From Armatimonadetes bacterium UBA5419 (GTDB lineage Bacteria; Armatimonadota; UBA10988), in NCBI GenBank assembly GCA_002409445.1, contig DHNJ01000068.1:20641-37406 (forward strand): DNA of 16,766 bases. Reading direction: 5' to 3'. Of this stretch, positions 8,909-16,513 are shown in pieces. Numbering within the stretch: the stretch's first letter is position 1; every line of letters starts with the position of its first letter. Both the position numbers and the translations under genes were made by a program. The notes beneath the pieces are model-generated. The model searched no databases. It was not told the DNA's origin and saw only the letters and a list, made by a program, of their open reading frames with translations.

Positions 8909-8928
8909 CGATCATTTGGTGAGAAGGT

Positions 8929-9390
8929 ATGACCGACTGGAGCGAGATCGAGCGTGAGCTGGAGGAGCTTCTAGCGGAGGCAGGCTACGAGTTGGTGGAC
9001 CTGCAGCGGTCCACGGGCCGCAGTGCATATCTGACCTTGTTCGCCGACCGCTTGGACGAGCCGGGGACCATCGGCGTTGAGGATTGCGCGACGTTGAGCC
9101 GCTTGGTCGGGCGCTACCTGGATCAGGTTGACCCGTTCCGCGGCGCCTACCGGCTGCAGGTCTCCTCGCCGGGGGTCGACAGACCCTTGCGAACGCGGCC
9201 GCATTTCGAGCGCGCGATGGGCCAGGTGGTCCGTGTGCGCCGCGAGAGTGCCGCCGGGGCGCGGACGTTTCAGGGCCGGTTAGTCGCGGTCGACGAAGCC
9301 GGCGTGCGCCTCGAGGTCGAGGGCGCAGAAGAAGCGATCGCGTGGCCTGAAGTGGCCCGCGCGAACCTGGTCTATGACTGGGGCGAGTAA
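8929..9390 (+). CDS. rimP: Ribosome maturation factor RimP
   Basis: RimP binds the pre-30S subunit and assists its assembly. The 153-residue protein has the two-domain layout of the family. The N-terminal domain begins WSEIERELEELLAEAGYELVD and contains the diagnostic YRLQVSSPGVDRPLRT in its second half. The C-terminal SH3-like domain covers about residues 90-153, with FQGRLVAVDEAGVRLEVEG. The length matches the family (about 150). The ATG at 8929 has GAGAAGG just upstream. It is the first gene of the operon; nusA begins 15 bases after its stop, the usual neighbour across bacteria. Confidence 0.96.
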   Translation: MTDWSEIERELEELLAEAGYELVDLQRSTGRSAYLTLFADRLDEPGTIGVEDCATLSRLVGRYLDQVDPFRGAYRLQVSSPGVDRPLRTRPHFERAMGQVVRVRRESAAGARTFQGRLVAVDEAGVRLEVEGAEEAIAWPEVARANLVYDWGE

Positions 9391-9405
9391 CAAAGGAGCG
9401 AGGCG

Positions 9406-10512
9406 ATGCGCAGTACTCTAAGAGATTCGTTGCATCAGTTGGCCCGGGAGCGGGACGTGCCGGAGGACCGGCTCGTCGTCGCTTTCCAGGACGCGCTCGC
9501 TGCTGGTTACCGCAAGCACACGGGCACGACCGCGGAAGTGATGGTCGAGCTCGATGACCTCGCCGCGCAGGGTTATGTCGTTTACGCGAGCAAGGTCGCC
9601 GTCGAGAATGTGCGCGACCAGAGCCTCGAGATTAGCCTCGAGGAAGCACGCGAGATCGACCCCGAGACCCAAGTCGGCGACATGATGTACGTCGAGGAGT
9701 CGACCGACGACCTCGGCCGTATTGCCGCTCAGACTGTCAAGCAGGCGCTCACCGACGGCATCCGCCGTATCGAGCGCGAGGCGATGATCGCCGAGTACCA
9801 GGACAAGGTCGGCGAGGTGGTCCAGGGTTTGGTCCAGCGCATGGAACGAGGCGACATCGTGGTCAGCCTGGGCCGCGGCGAGGCGTTCCTGCCCCGCAGC
9901 GAGCAGATGCGCGGTGACCACTATCGCTTTGGCGAGCGGATCGACGTGTTGCTCTACAAGCTCGACCCGGAGAGCCCGTCACTGCGCATTTTGGTCTCCC
10001 GCACACACCCCGATCTCCTGCGCCGCCTCTTCGAGCGCGAGGTGCCCGAGATCAGTGAAGGCTTGGTCGAGATCGTGCGACTGGCGCGCGAGCCGGGTGT
10101 GCGCAGCAAGGTCGCCGTGGCCTCGCGCGACGGCAACGTCGATCCGGTTGGCGCCTGTGTCGGTCACCGCGGCAGCCGTGTGCAGGCCGTCGGCGCGGAG
10201 CTGGGCGAGGAAAAGATCGACGTCATCCACTGGTACTCGGACCCGGTGCAGTTTGTGCAAGAGGCACTCAAGCCCGCGCGCATCACGCGTGTCATTCTGG
10301 GCGAGGACCGCACGTCGGCCACCGTCGTCGTCGCCGACGACCAGCAGTCGCTGGCGATCGGTCGTGGCGGGCAGAATGTTCGCCTGGCTGCGCGCGTGAC
10401 CGACCTGCGGCTTGATATTCGATCTGAGACGCAGATGCTGGAGGAGCAGGAGGGCGCCGCCGCGGCGCCTGTCGAGAGTCCGGGCGCCGAGGATGCGGCG
10501 CCCGAGAGTTAG
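9406..10512 (+). CDS. nusA: Transcription termination/antitermination factor NusA
   Basis: NusA binds RNA polymerase and modulates pausing, intrinsic termination and antitermination. The 368-residue protein shows an N-terminal RNAP-binding domain (about 1-125), an S1 domain (about 130-200, with GDIVVSLGRGEAFLP), KH1 with VGHRGSR at 252-258 and KH2 with AIGRGGQNVRLAA near 317-329. After KH2 only a short acidic, alanine-rich tail remains, with none of the extra C-terminal acidic repeats of E. coli NusA. This is the compact form found in Gram-positives and many other phyla. The ATG at 9406 has AGGAG about 8 bases upstream. If the leader hairpin at 8883-8908 is NusA-responsive, this gene would control its own operon. 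Confidence 0.97.
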   Translation: MRSTLRDSLHQLARERDVPEDRLVVAFQDALAAGYRKHTGTTAEVMVELDDLAAQGYVVYASKVAVENVRDQSLEISLEEAREIDPETQVGDMMYVEESTDDLGRIAAQTVKQALTDGIRRIEREAMIAEYQDKVGEVVQGLVQRMERGDIVVSLGRGEAFLPRSEQMRGDHYRFGERIDVLLYKLDPESPSLRILVSRTHPDLLRRLFEREVPEISEGLVEIVRLAREPGVRSKVAVASRDGNVDPVGACVGHRGSRVQAVGAELGEEKIDVIHWYSDPVQFVQEALKPARITRVILGEDRTSATVVVADDQQSLAIGRGGQNVRLAARVTDLRLDIRSETQMLEEQEGAAAAPVESPGAEDAAPES

Positions 10513-10522
10513 GACATGGACC

Positions 10523-10879
10523 GTGGCTGGCAAGCACAAACCGCAAAGGACGTGCGTCGCCTGCCGTCAGGCCCTGCCTAAACGCGATCTGATTCGCATA
10601 GTGCGGCGGCCCGAAGGCGGCGTCAGCGCCGACCTGACGGGTAAAGCGCCCGGCCGGGGGGCCTACATCGGGCCAAGCCGCGAATGTCTCGCCCTCGCGT
10701 TCCAACGCCGCGCGCTCGAGCGCGCCTTGGGTGTCGCGCTGAGCGACGACGACCGGGCCGGCCTCGAAGCGGAGTTGTACCGCCGGCGCGAGACGTGTCC
10801 CTATGGTGGCGGGAGCGCCACGACTGATGCAGCGGCGGAGACGGAGCCGGGTGCCGCAACGACCGACGAGACGGATTGA
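10523..10879 (+). CDS. ylxR: YlxR family RNA-binding protein (RnpM)
   Basis: This 118-residue protein has the YlxR fold (DUF448); the B. subtilis member has been described as an RNase P modulator (RnpM). The conserved features are RTCVACRQALPKRDLIRIVR near the N-terminus, then DLTGKAPGRGAYIGPSREC, with the two Cys of CVAC and a Cys after the GRGAY motif. I chose the GTG at 10523 because homologous sequence starts there and an AGGACATGGA stretch precedes it; the frame stays open back into nusA to 10412 but that N-terminus would be arginine-rich shadow. The last 20 or so residues form an acidic, threonine/alanine-rich tail outside the domain. It lies between nusA (10-base gap) and infB (9-base gap), its standard position. 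Confidence 0.92.
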   Translation: MAGKHKPQRTCVACRQALPKRDLIRIVRRPEGGVSADLTGKAPGRGAYIGPSRECLALAFQRRALERALGVALSDDDRAGLEAELYRRRETCPYGGGSATTDAAAETEPGAATTDETD

Positions 10880-10888
10880 GGAAAGACG

Positions 10889-12925
10889 ATGGCTGACAAC
10901 ACCGTAGCGGATCTCGCCCGCGAATTCCTGATGGATGCCAACGAGGCGCTGGAGATCCTGGTCGGGCTTGGCGTAGAGGTCGAGGAGCCGACCAGTCAGG
11001 TGCCCGAGTCGGACGCCGAGGTGTTTCGCGAGCTGCTGAACGAAGAGCGGCAGCAGAATCGCGACATCCAGCGCCGCACGCGCCGGCGCCGCGGCGTCGA
11101 GCTGCTCGACGAGGATCAGGTTCGTGCCGACATGCGGACCGACGAAGAGCAGGAGCAGATCCGCCGCGCTGCCGATACCTCCGCGATCGAGGTCGAGGAC
11201 AACATCACCCTGCGCGACCTGGCGACGCTGATGAAGGTCGACTTGAACCAGATGATCGTCAGCCTCCTCGCCCAGGGCAAGCCGGCGACGATCAACCTGC
11301 GTTTCACCGCCGATGAGGCCATCGCGCTAGGCGAGACGTACGGCCTGCGTCTTCGCCGCAAGCTCGTGGTCGAGCCGCCTGTGGTTGTTGGCGGCCGCGA
11401 GAAGCGCACGGGCACGGTGACGATCCCGCCCGTGGTGACCATCATGGGCCACGTCGACCACGGTAAGACCACGCTGCTCGACACCATCCGCGAGGCGAAC
11501 GTGGTCGAGGGTGAGGCCGGTGGCATCACCCAGCACATCGGCGCCTACCAGGTGCAGCACGACGGCGAGACGATCACTTTCATTGATACCCCGGGCCACG
11601 AGGCGTTCACCGCGATGCGAGCCCGTGGCGCCCAGGTGACCGACATCGTCATTCTGGTCGTTGCCGCCGACGACGGCGTCATGCCCCAGACCGTCGAGGC
11701 GATCAACCACGCCATGGCCGCGCAGGTACCGATCATTGTCGCGGTCAACAAGATGGACCAGCCCACGGCCAACCCTGACCGCGTGCTCCAGCAGCTGCTC
11801 GAGCACAACGTCGTCACCGAGGATTTCGGCGGCTCGACACTCTCGGTCCGCCTCTCCGCCAAGACCGGTGAGGGTGTGCCGGCGCTCCTAGAAGCAATCA
11901 CGCTGCAGGCCGAGTTGCTCGAGTTGGTGGGCAACCCGCGCCTGGTGCCTGTCGGCACGGTGATCGAAGCCAACCTCGACCGTGGCCGAGGCCCCGTGGC
12001 GACCATCCTGGTCCGCGACGGCACGCTGAAGAAGGGCGACGCCCTGGTCATCGGCGAGGTCAGTGGTCGCGTGCGCACCTTGCTGGACCACCGCGGCAAG
12101 GAAGTCAAGGAAGCCGGTCCGTCGATGCCCGTGGAGGTCATCGGGCTGGGCGAGGTACCCCAGGTGGGCGAGTCCATCCAGGTCGCCAAGAACGAGCGCG
12201 CCGCGCGCCAGTTGGCCCAGGAGAACGCCGACGCCGCGCGTGAGCCGGCAGCGGCGACCGCCATGTCTCTGGCGGACATCTTCGCCCAGGTGCAGGCGGG
12301 CCAGGTCGAGACCCTCAACGTGGTCGTCAAGGCCGACGTCCAGGGCTCGGTCGAGGCCATTGTCCACAAGCTCGAGGGCCTGAAGAACGCGGACGTGCGT
12401 GTCAACGTGACGCACTCGGGTGTGGGGCAGGTGGGCAAGGCTGACGTTGACCTCGCCAAGAGCACGAACGCGATCATCCTCGGTTTCAATGTCGCCGCCG
12501 AGCCGGCGGTGCGCCGCCAGGCGGAGGACGAGGGCGTCGAGATCAACCTCTACGCGATCATTTACCAGCTGCTCGACGATGTGCGGCGCTCGCTGGAGGG
12601 CATGCTCGAGCCCGAGTACCACGAGACCGTGCTGGGGCACGCCGAGGTGCTGGTGCCGTTCCAGATCACCGGCGTGGGCCATGTGGCCGGCAGCAAGGTG
12701 CTCGACGGCGTGATGCGCCGCGGGGAGAGCGTGCGGCTCTACCGCGACAACCAACTGATCTTCACCGGTCGGCTCGACAGTCTCAAGCGCGTGAAGGAGA
12801 CCGTCAACGAGGTCGTCGAAGGCCTCGAGTGCGGTATTCACCTCAGCGGCTACCGTGGCTACCTACCGGGCGACATGATCGAGTGCTTCCACGTTGAGAC
12901 CGTTGCCCGGACGCTTGTTATCTAG
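10889..12925 (+). CDS. infB: Translation initiation factor IF-2
   Basis: IF-2 is the GTPase that brings initiator fMet-tRNA to the 30S subunit and promotes subunit joining. The 678-residue protein has a short N-terminal region with one IF2_N-like segment (residues 1-50), an arginine-rich linker and a second IF2_N-like segment (about 105-160). The G domain follows with G1 GHVDHGKT at 187-194, G3 DTPGH at 233-237 and G4 NKMD at 287-290. Domain 2, a long helix and the C-terminal tRNA-binding domains complete it, with LYRDNQLIFTGRLDSLKR and CGIHLSGY near the end. It is shorter than E. coli IF2-alpha (890) because the N-terminal extension is small. The ATG at 10889 has AGGAAAG upstream. It lies between ylxR and ylxP in the operon. 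Confidence 0.98.
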   Translation: MADNTVADLAREFLMDANEALEILVGLGVEVEEPTSQVPESDAEVFRELLNEERQQNRDIQRRTRRRRGVELLDEDQVRADMRTDEEQEQIRRAADTSAIEVEDNITLRDLATLMKVDLNQMIVSLLAQGKPATINLRFTADEAIALGETYGLRLRRKLVVEPPVVVGGREKRTGTVTIPPVVTIMGHVDHGKTTLLDTIREANVVEGEAGGITQHIGAYQVQHDGETITFIDTPGHEAFTAMRARGAQVTDIVILVVAADDGVMPQTVEAINHAMAAQVPIIVAVNKMDQPTANPDRVLQQLLEHNVVTEDFGGSTLSVRLSAKTGEGVPALLEAITLQAELLELVGNPRLVPVGTVIEANLDRGRGPVATILVRDGTLKKGDALVIGEVSGRVRTLLDHRGKEVKEAGPSMPVEVIGLGEVPQVGESIQVAKNERAARQLAQENADAAREPAAATAMSLADIFAQVQAGQVETLNVVVKADVQGSVEAIVHKLEGLKNADVRVNVTHSGVGQVGKADVDLAKSTNAIILGFNVAAEPAVRRQAEDEGVEINLYAIIYQLLDDVRRSLEGMLEPEYHETVLGHAEVLVPFQITGVGHVAGSKVLDGVMRRGESVRLYRDNQLIFTGRLDSLKRVKETVNEVVEGLECGIHLSGYRGYLPGDMIECFHVETVARTLVI

Positions 12926-12929
12926 GCCC

Positions 12930-13226
12930 GTGGCTACCGTCGGCGTGCTGGAACTGACCTTTCGGCTCGAGGGCTGCCGCTCGCTGAAGGCAAAACGGCA
13001 GGTTCTCCGCTCGCTGATCGACCGGCTGCGCCACCGCTACGAGGTGTCGGTCGCCGAACTGGAGCACCAGGACGCCTGGGACCTAACTACGATCGGCGTG
13101 GCCGTCATCTCGGCCAACGCGACGCTCGTGCGGCGCATGCTCGATGACCTTGTTGACTACGCCGACGGCAGCACCGACGCCGAACTGATCGAGGTCCACA
13201 CCGAGCTGTTTGGCGCTGGAGACTAG
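12930..13226 (+). CDS. ylxP: YlxP-like protein (DUF503)
   Basis: This small protein of 98 residues belongs to DUF503 (YlxP), a conserved ferredoxin-fold-like family of unproven function encoded next to infB and rbfA in many bacteria. The pattern VGVLELTFRLEGCRSLKAKR is followed by RHRYEVSVAELEHQD and then TTIGVAVISANA, all typical. I chose the GTG at 12930, 4 bases after the infB stop, because homologues begin just before VGVL. A TTG at 12894 is in frame but lies inside infB. No clear Shine-Dalgarno sequence precedes 12930, so coupling to infB is likely. It is the last gene of the operon; rbfA and truB, which often follow, are absent. Its TAG shares a CTAG with the opposing esterase gene. Confidence 0.9.
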   Translation: MATVGVLELTFRLEGCRSLKAKRQVLRSLIDRLRHRYEVSVAELEHQDAWDLTTIGVAVISANATLVRRMLDDLVDYADGSTDAELIEVHTELFGAGD

Positions 13227-14530
13227 CGCTCCGGCACGCGGCCCTCGCGCAGCTGCCAGAGCCAACTGCCGTGGCGTTGATAGTAGGCGTCTTGCCCCCC
13301 GTTGTGTCCGGCCAGGGGCATCAGCACCAGTTCCTTGTTGGGCACCGGTAGCGCGTTGAACGCAGCGATCACGCCTTCCGGTGAGCAAGTGATGTCGATG
13401 AGTCCAGCGCTGACCAACGCCGACTGCGCCTTGGCGCGCCGGGCAAAGTAAACCGCGTCGAAGTACTTGCCGACCTCGACGACCTGGTCGTTGTCGGGCT
13501 CCTGGCCCCAGCCCGCCAGCCGCGGCCAGCCCGGTGCGCGGCCCACGAGGTGCCCCGCGTGGTCGCACATCGCCGGCACGTTGGCCAACAGCGCGGTCAC
13601 CCGCGGGTGAATGCCCGCCGCAATCAGCGATTGCCCACCGCCCTGGCTGCTGCCCTGCACCGCGAGGGTCTCCTGGTTCCAGTCGGGTCGGGTGGTCATG
13701 TAGTCGAGCGTGCGGTAGACCGCGAGGTACATGCGCAGGAAGTAGCTGGTCTCGCGGTCGTCGCGGCCCTGGGTCGGGTAGCCGCGGAGCGGACCCTCGT
13801 CCTGGGCCTTGTAGAACTCGGAGGGCTGGTCGATCGGCAGGTCGTGGGCCATCACGTTCAGCGCCAGCCAGCCGTTCTTGGCCAGGCCGGTGACCCAGTC
13901 GCGGTTCAGCCCGTAGACGCCGGCCCACTGGTAGACGACCATCGCGGGCAGGTTCGTGCCACCCTTCGGCTTGGCCAACTGGGCGTAGATCTTGGAGCCG
14001 TTCCAGCCGTCCATCTCGAGCTTGTAGTACTCGATCTCCGGCTCGCCGAGGTCAACGAGGGTGAGCTGCGGGTTCGGCGGAATGGCCGCCAGCGCCGCAA
14101 TCTTGCCCTGCCAGAACTCGTCGAAGTCGGCCGGCTCATCGGCGGAAGCCGTAATCTGGTCTGGGGCGTAGACCGCGCCGCCAAGGCCTTCGGTCCGCTC
14201 GTCGCCGACGTTGTAGCGCGCCGAGAGCAACAGTGCGCCGGGGTCGTCGCGGGTCGCTTCAACGGTTGCGGTGCCATCAACCAACGGTGCCGTGCCCTGC
14301 GAGACCTGGACCAGCCCGCCACGTCGCACGAACCAGTTGACGTCACCGGTCGCGGGTTGGTCGCCATCGGTCACGCGGATGGTCCACGTCACCGTCTCGC
14401 CCAGTTCATAGATGCCCGTCTCATGGTCCGGCGTGACCGCGACCTTGATCTGGGCATGGCTCGGCATGCAGGCCACGAGCAAGAGCGCGAGGCTCAGGCC
14501 GAGCTGCAGGGGGCGATGGCGACAGGACAT
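13223..14530 (-). CDS. Secreted AXE1/CE7-like acetyl esterase (alpha/beta hydrolase)
   Basis: This 435-residue protein is an exported alpha/beta hydrolase resembling acetyl xylan esterase/cephalosporin C deacetylase (AXE1, CE7). The N-terminus has a signal peptide, with a possible lipobox LVAC (Cys21) or type I cleavage after Ala26 (SHA). Residues 27-125 look like a beta-sandwich module. The hydrolase domain follows, with the oxyanion-side region YQWAGVYG, nucleophile Ser295 in GSSQGGG, Asp379 in LIDITCSPEG and His409 in AGHNGG. Classical CE7 enzymes end in an HE motif, so the acetyl-xylan role is uncertain; it may act on other acetylated carbohydrates. The ATG at 14530 has AAGGAG upstream, which fixes the start. 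It is divergent from aroC and convergent with ylxP. Confidence 0.8.
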   Translation of the reverse strand: MSCRHRPLQLGLSLALLLVACMPSHAQIKVAVTPDHETGIYELGETVTWTIRVTDGDQPATGDVNWFVRRGGLVQVSQGTAPLVDGTATVEATRDDPGALLLSARYNVGDERTEGLGGAVYAPDQITASADEPADFDEFWQGKIAALAAIPPNPQLTLVDLGEPEIEYYKLEMDGWNGSKIYAQLAKPKGGTNLPAMVVYQWAGVYGLNRDWVTGLAKNGWLALNVMAHDLPIDQPSEFYKAQDEGPLRGYPTQGRDDRETSYFLRMYLAVYRTLDYMTTRPDWNQETLAVQGSSQGGGQSLIAAGIHPRVTALLANVPAMCDHAGHLVGRAPGWPRLAGWGQEPDNDQVVEVGKYFDAVYFARRAKAQSALVSAGLIDITCSPEGVIAAFNALPVPNKELVLMPLAGHNGGQDAYYQRHGSWLWQLREGRVPER

Positions 14531-14551
14531 GGCACGCTCCTTGTATATAAT
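14524..14551 (+). promoter_or_regulatory. Putative promoter of the aroC operon
   Basis: A perfect TATAAT at 14546-14551 is preceded after 16 bp by AGGACA at 14524-14529 (4 of 6 to the -35 consensus). The predicted start is near 14558, about 69 bases before the aroC ATG. It overlaps the ribosome site and first codons of the divergent esterase gene. The short AT-rich patch stands out in very GC-rich surroundings. I see no equally good promoter for the esterase on the other strand; TGGACA and TACCCT (about 14584-14557) are a weak candidate. Confidence 0.5.
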
Positions 14552-14570
14552 GGGAGGGTAAAGCGTTCGA

Positions 14571-14595
14571 GGGCGTTTGTCCATGGGACGCGCCC
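14571..14595. other. Hairpin-forming inverted repeat in the aroC leader
   Basis: GGGCGT at 14571-14576 can pair with GCGCCC at 14590-14595 (five Watson-Crick pairs and one G-T). Inside it GTCC pairs with GGAC around an ATG triloop, with a 2-base bulge. It lies in the predicted aroC leader and also upstream of the divergent esterase. It has no T-tract, so it is not an intrinsic terminator. It may affect leader stability or bind a regulator, or be chance in GC-rich DNA. Confidence 0.3.
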
Positions 14596-14626
14596 GCACG
14601 GACGCGGCGCGGTAGGGTAGGTGACG

Positions 14627-15742
14627 ATGGCTAGCCGGTTCGGGACGCTGTTCAGCTTGACCACGTTCGGCGAGTCGCACGGCGGCGGTGTCGGTGTGGT
14701 CGTCGACGGCTGCCCGCCGGGACTGCCCTTGGCGCCCGAGGACATTCAGGTCGAACTCGACCGCCGGCGGCCGGGCCAAAGCCTCCTAACCACCCAGCGC
14801 CGCGAGTCCGACCTGGTGAGCATCCTCTCCGGTGTCGACCAAGGCCACACGCTGGGTACACCGATCGCCCTGCTGGTTCCCAACCAGGACGCCAAGTCGC
14901 ACGACTACGCCCAGATGCATACCGTCTACCGCCCCTCGCACGCCGACTACACCTACGACGCGAAGTATGGCCGGCGCGCGGTGGCCGGCGGTGGGCGCGC
15001 GTCAGCCCGCGAGACGATTGGGCGCGTGGCGGCGGGGGCGATCGCCCGCAAGCTGCTCGCTCTGCGTTGGGGCGTCGAGATCGTCGCCTATGTCGCGGCG
15101 ATCGGCGAGGTCACCGCCGACGTCGCCGCATCGAGCCACGTGACGCGCGAGCAAGTCGAGCAACAGGCCGATGGTAGCCCGAACGCGACGCGCTGCCCGG
15201 ACCCGGAGGCGGCCGCGCGGATGTACGCGGCGGTAGACGGCGCGCGACGGGACGGCGACAGCCTGGGCGGGATCGTCGCCTGTTCGGCCCGCGGCGTGCC
15301 GCCGGGCTGGGGCGAGCCGGTGTTCGACAAGCTCGAGGCCGACCTGGCCCGGGCCATGCTCTCTCTGCCCGCGACCAAGGGTTTCGAGATCGGTAGCGGC
15401 TTCGCCGGCACGCGACTGCGCGGCAGTGAGCACAACGACCCCTTCTACGCGGACGAGTCGGGCCGAATCCGGACTCGGACCAACCGTTCAGGAGGGGTTC
15501 AGGGCGGGATTTCGAACGGTGAGGAGATTGTCTTTCGGGTTGGCTTCAAGCCGACGGCGACCGTCCATCGAGAGCAGGAGACCGTGACGACCAACGGCGA
15601 GCCAACGACCCTGGCCGCCAAGGGCCGCCACGACCCCTGCGTGGTGCCGCGTGCGGTGCCGATTGTCGAGGCGATGTGTGCGCTGGTCCTCGTCGACCAC
15701 GCCCTGCGCCAGGTGGCGATGTCAGTGTTGCAGTCTGAATAA
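14627..15742 (+). CDS. aroC: Chorismate synthase
   Basis: Chorismate synthase converts EPSP to chorismate using reduced FMN, the last step of the shikimate pathway in the cytoplasm. The 371-residue protein carries the family's signatures: TTFGESHGG near residues 12-20 with His18, GGGRASARETIGRVAAGA in the middle, RTRTNRSGGVQGGISNGE, VGFKPTATV, and GRHDPCVVPRAVPIVEAM with His335. The length is normal (about 360-390). I prefer the ATG at 14627, since homologues start just before FG-LF-TTFGESHG and a TAGGTG lies in front; a GTG at 14621 would add two residues. It starts a + strand operon; the SOD gene follows after 12 bases. Confidence 0.97.
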   Translation: MASRFGTLFSLTTFGESHGGGVGVVVDGCPPGLPLAPEDIQVELDRRRPGQSLLTTQRRESDLVSILSGVDQGHTLGTPIALLVPNQDAKSHDYAQMHTVYRPSHADYTYDAKYGRRAVAGGGRASARETIGRVAAGAIARKLLALRWGVEIVAYVAAIGEVTADVAASSHVTREQVEQQADGSPNATRCPDPEAAARMYAAVDGARRDGDSLGGIVACSARGVPPGWGEPVFDKLEADLARAMLSLPATKGFEIGSGFAGTRLRGSEHNDPFYADESGRIRTRTNRSGGVQGGISNGEEIVFRVGFKPTATVHREQETVTTNGEPTTLAAKGRHDPCVVPRAVPIVEAMCALVLVDHALRQVAMSVLQSE

Positions 15743-15754
15743 GGAGCAGTGACC

Positions 15755-16510
15755 ATGAGCGACAGAGTGGACCGCCGCGGGTTCTTGGGCACCGTGGCCG
15801 CGGGCTCGGCCGTTTTGGCCGCCGGTGCGGGCGGCGCTAGCGCCCAGAGTGGCTGGTGGGGCCAGACCCCTGCCGCGCCGGGCGAGCATGTGCTGCCCGA
15901 ACTGAGCTTCCCCACCGACGGCCTCGTGCTGAAGGCCAGCGGCTACCAGGGCATCAGCCAGCAGACCGTCGAGTGGCACCACGGCCGGCACCATGCGGGC
16001 TACGTGAACGCACTCAACAGCATCGAGAAGACCGTGGCCGGCATGGACGACCCCGCCGGTGCCGCCAGTGCGAGCACCTATGGCGATCTCAAGCGCCGCG
16101 AGACCTTCAACGCCAGTGGCATGATCCTGCACAACCTCTACTGGGCGCAGCTGACCCCGGGCGGGGCGAGCTACAGCTCGGACTCGGCGCTGGTGCGGAA
16201 AATCGAGGCCGACTTCGGCAGTGTCGACCGCTGGCGCAACGAGTTCGTGACCGCTGGCCGCACGGCGAGCATTGGCTGGGTCGTGCTGTGTCTGTCGCCG
16301 GCCGACCGGCGTCTGCACAACTACGTCTGCTCTCTGCACGAGTTGGGCGCGGTCTGGGGCGCGGTGCCGCTGCTGGCGCTCGACGTCTGGGAGCATGCCT
16401 ACTACCATGACTACGGTCCCGATCGGGCGGCCTACATCAACAACTGGCAGCAGTTGATCAATTGGCCTGCGGTCCAGGAGTCGTTCCTCACCGCGGCCCG
16501 GAGTGTCTAG
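15755..16510 (+). CDS. Tat-exported Fe/Mn superoxide dismutase
   Basis: This 251-residue protein is an iron/manganese superoxide dismutase with an added export signal. The N-terminus reads DRRGFLGTVAAG, a twin-arginine (Tat) motif, followed by an Ala/Gly-rich hydrophobic stretch and a likely AxA-type cleavage at GASA near residue 30. All four metal ligands are present: His75 in EWHHGRHHAGYV, His126 in ILHNLYW, and Asp210 and His214 in LDVWEHAYY. Gly122, four residues before His126, is as in Mn types. His195 lies near the position where archaeal-like and cambialistic enzymes carry a second-sphere His. Met123 replaces the His of the common SGH-LH motif. Metal choice is undecided. The ATG at 15755 has AAGGAG 8 bases upstream; a GTG at 15749 is too close. 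Confidence 0.92.
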   Translation: MSDRVDRRGFLGTVAAGSAVLAAGAGGASAQSGWWGQTPAAPGEHVLPELSFPTDGLVLKASGYQGISQQTVEWHHGRHHAGYVNALNSIEKTVAGMDDPAGAASASTYGDLKRRETFNASGMILHNLYWAQLTPGGASYSSDSALVRKIEADFGSVDRWRNEFVTAGRTASIGWVVLCLSPADRRLHNYVCSLHELGAVWGAVPLLALDVWEHAYYHDYGPDRAAYINNWQQLINWPAVQESFLTAARSV

Positions 16511-16513
16511 CCC

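Noticed and set aside
11888..12841. Open frame of 317 codons antisense to infB (and a 333-codon one at 11545-12546)
   Set aside because: High-GC shadow frames opposite a certain IF-2 gene; low-complexity composition, no recognisable domain, no ribosome site.
13550..14620. 356-codon + strand frame opposite the esterase
   Set aside because: Antisense of a gene with a clear signal peptide and catalytic triad; its translation has no motif I recognise.
14531..14779. N-terminal extension of the esterase into the aroC region
   Set aside because: The signal peptide starts at 14530 with AAGGAG before it; the extension is antisense to aroC.
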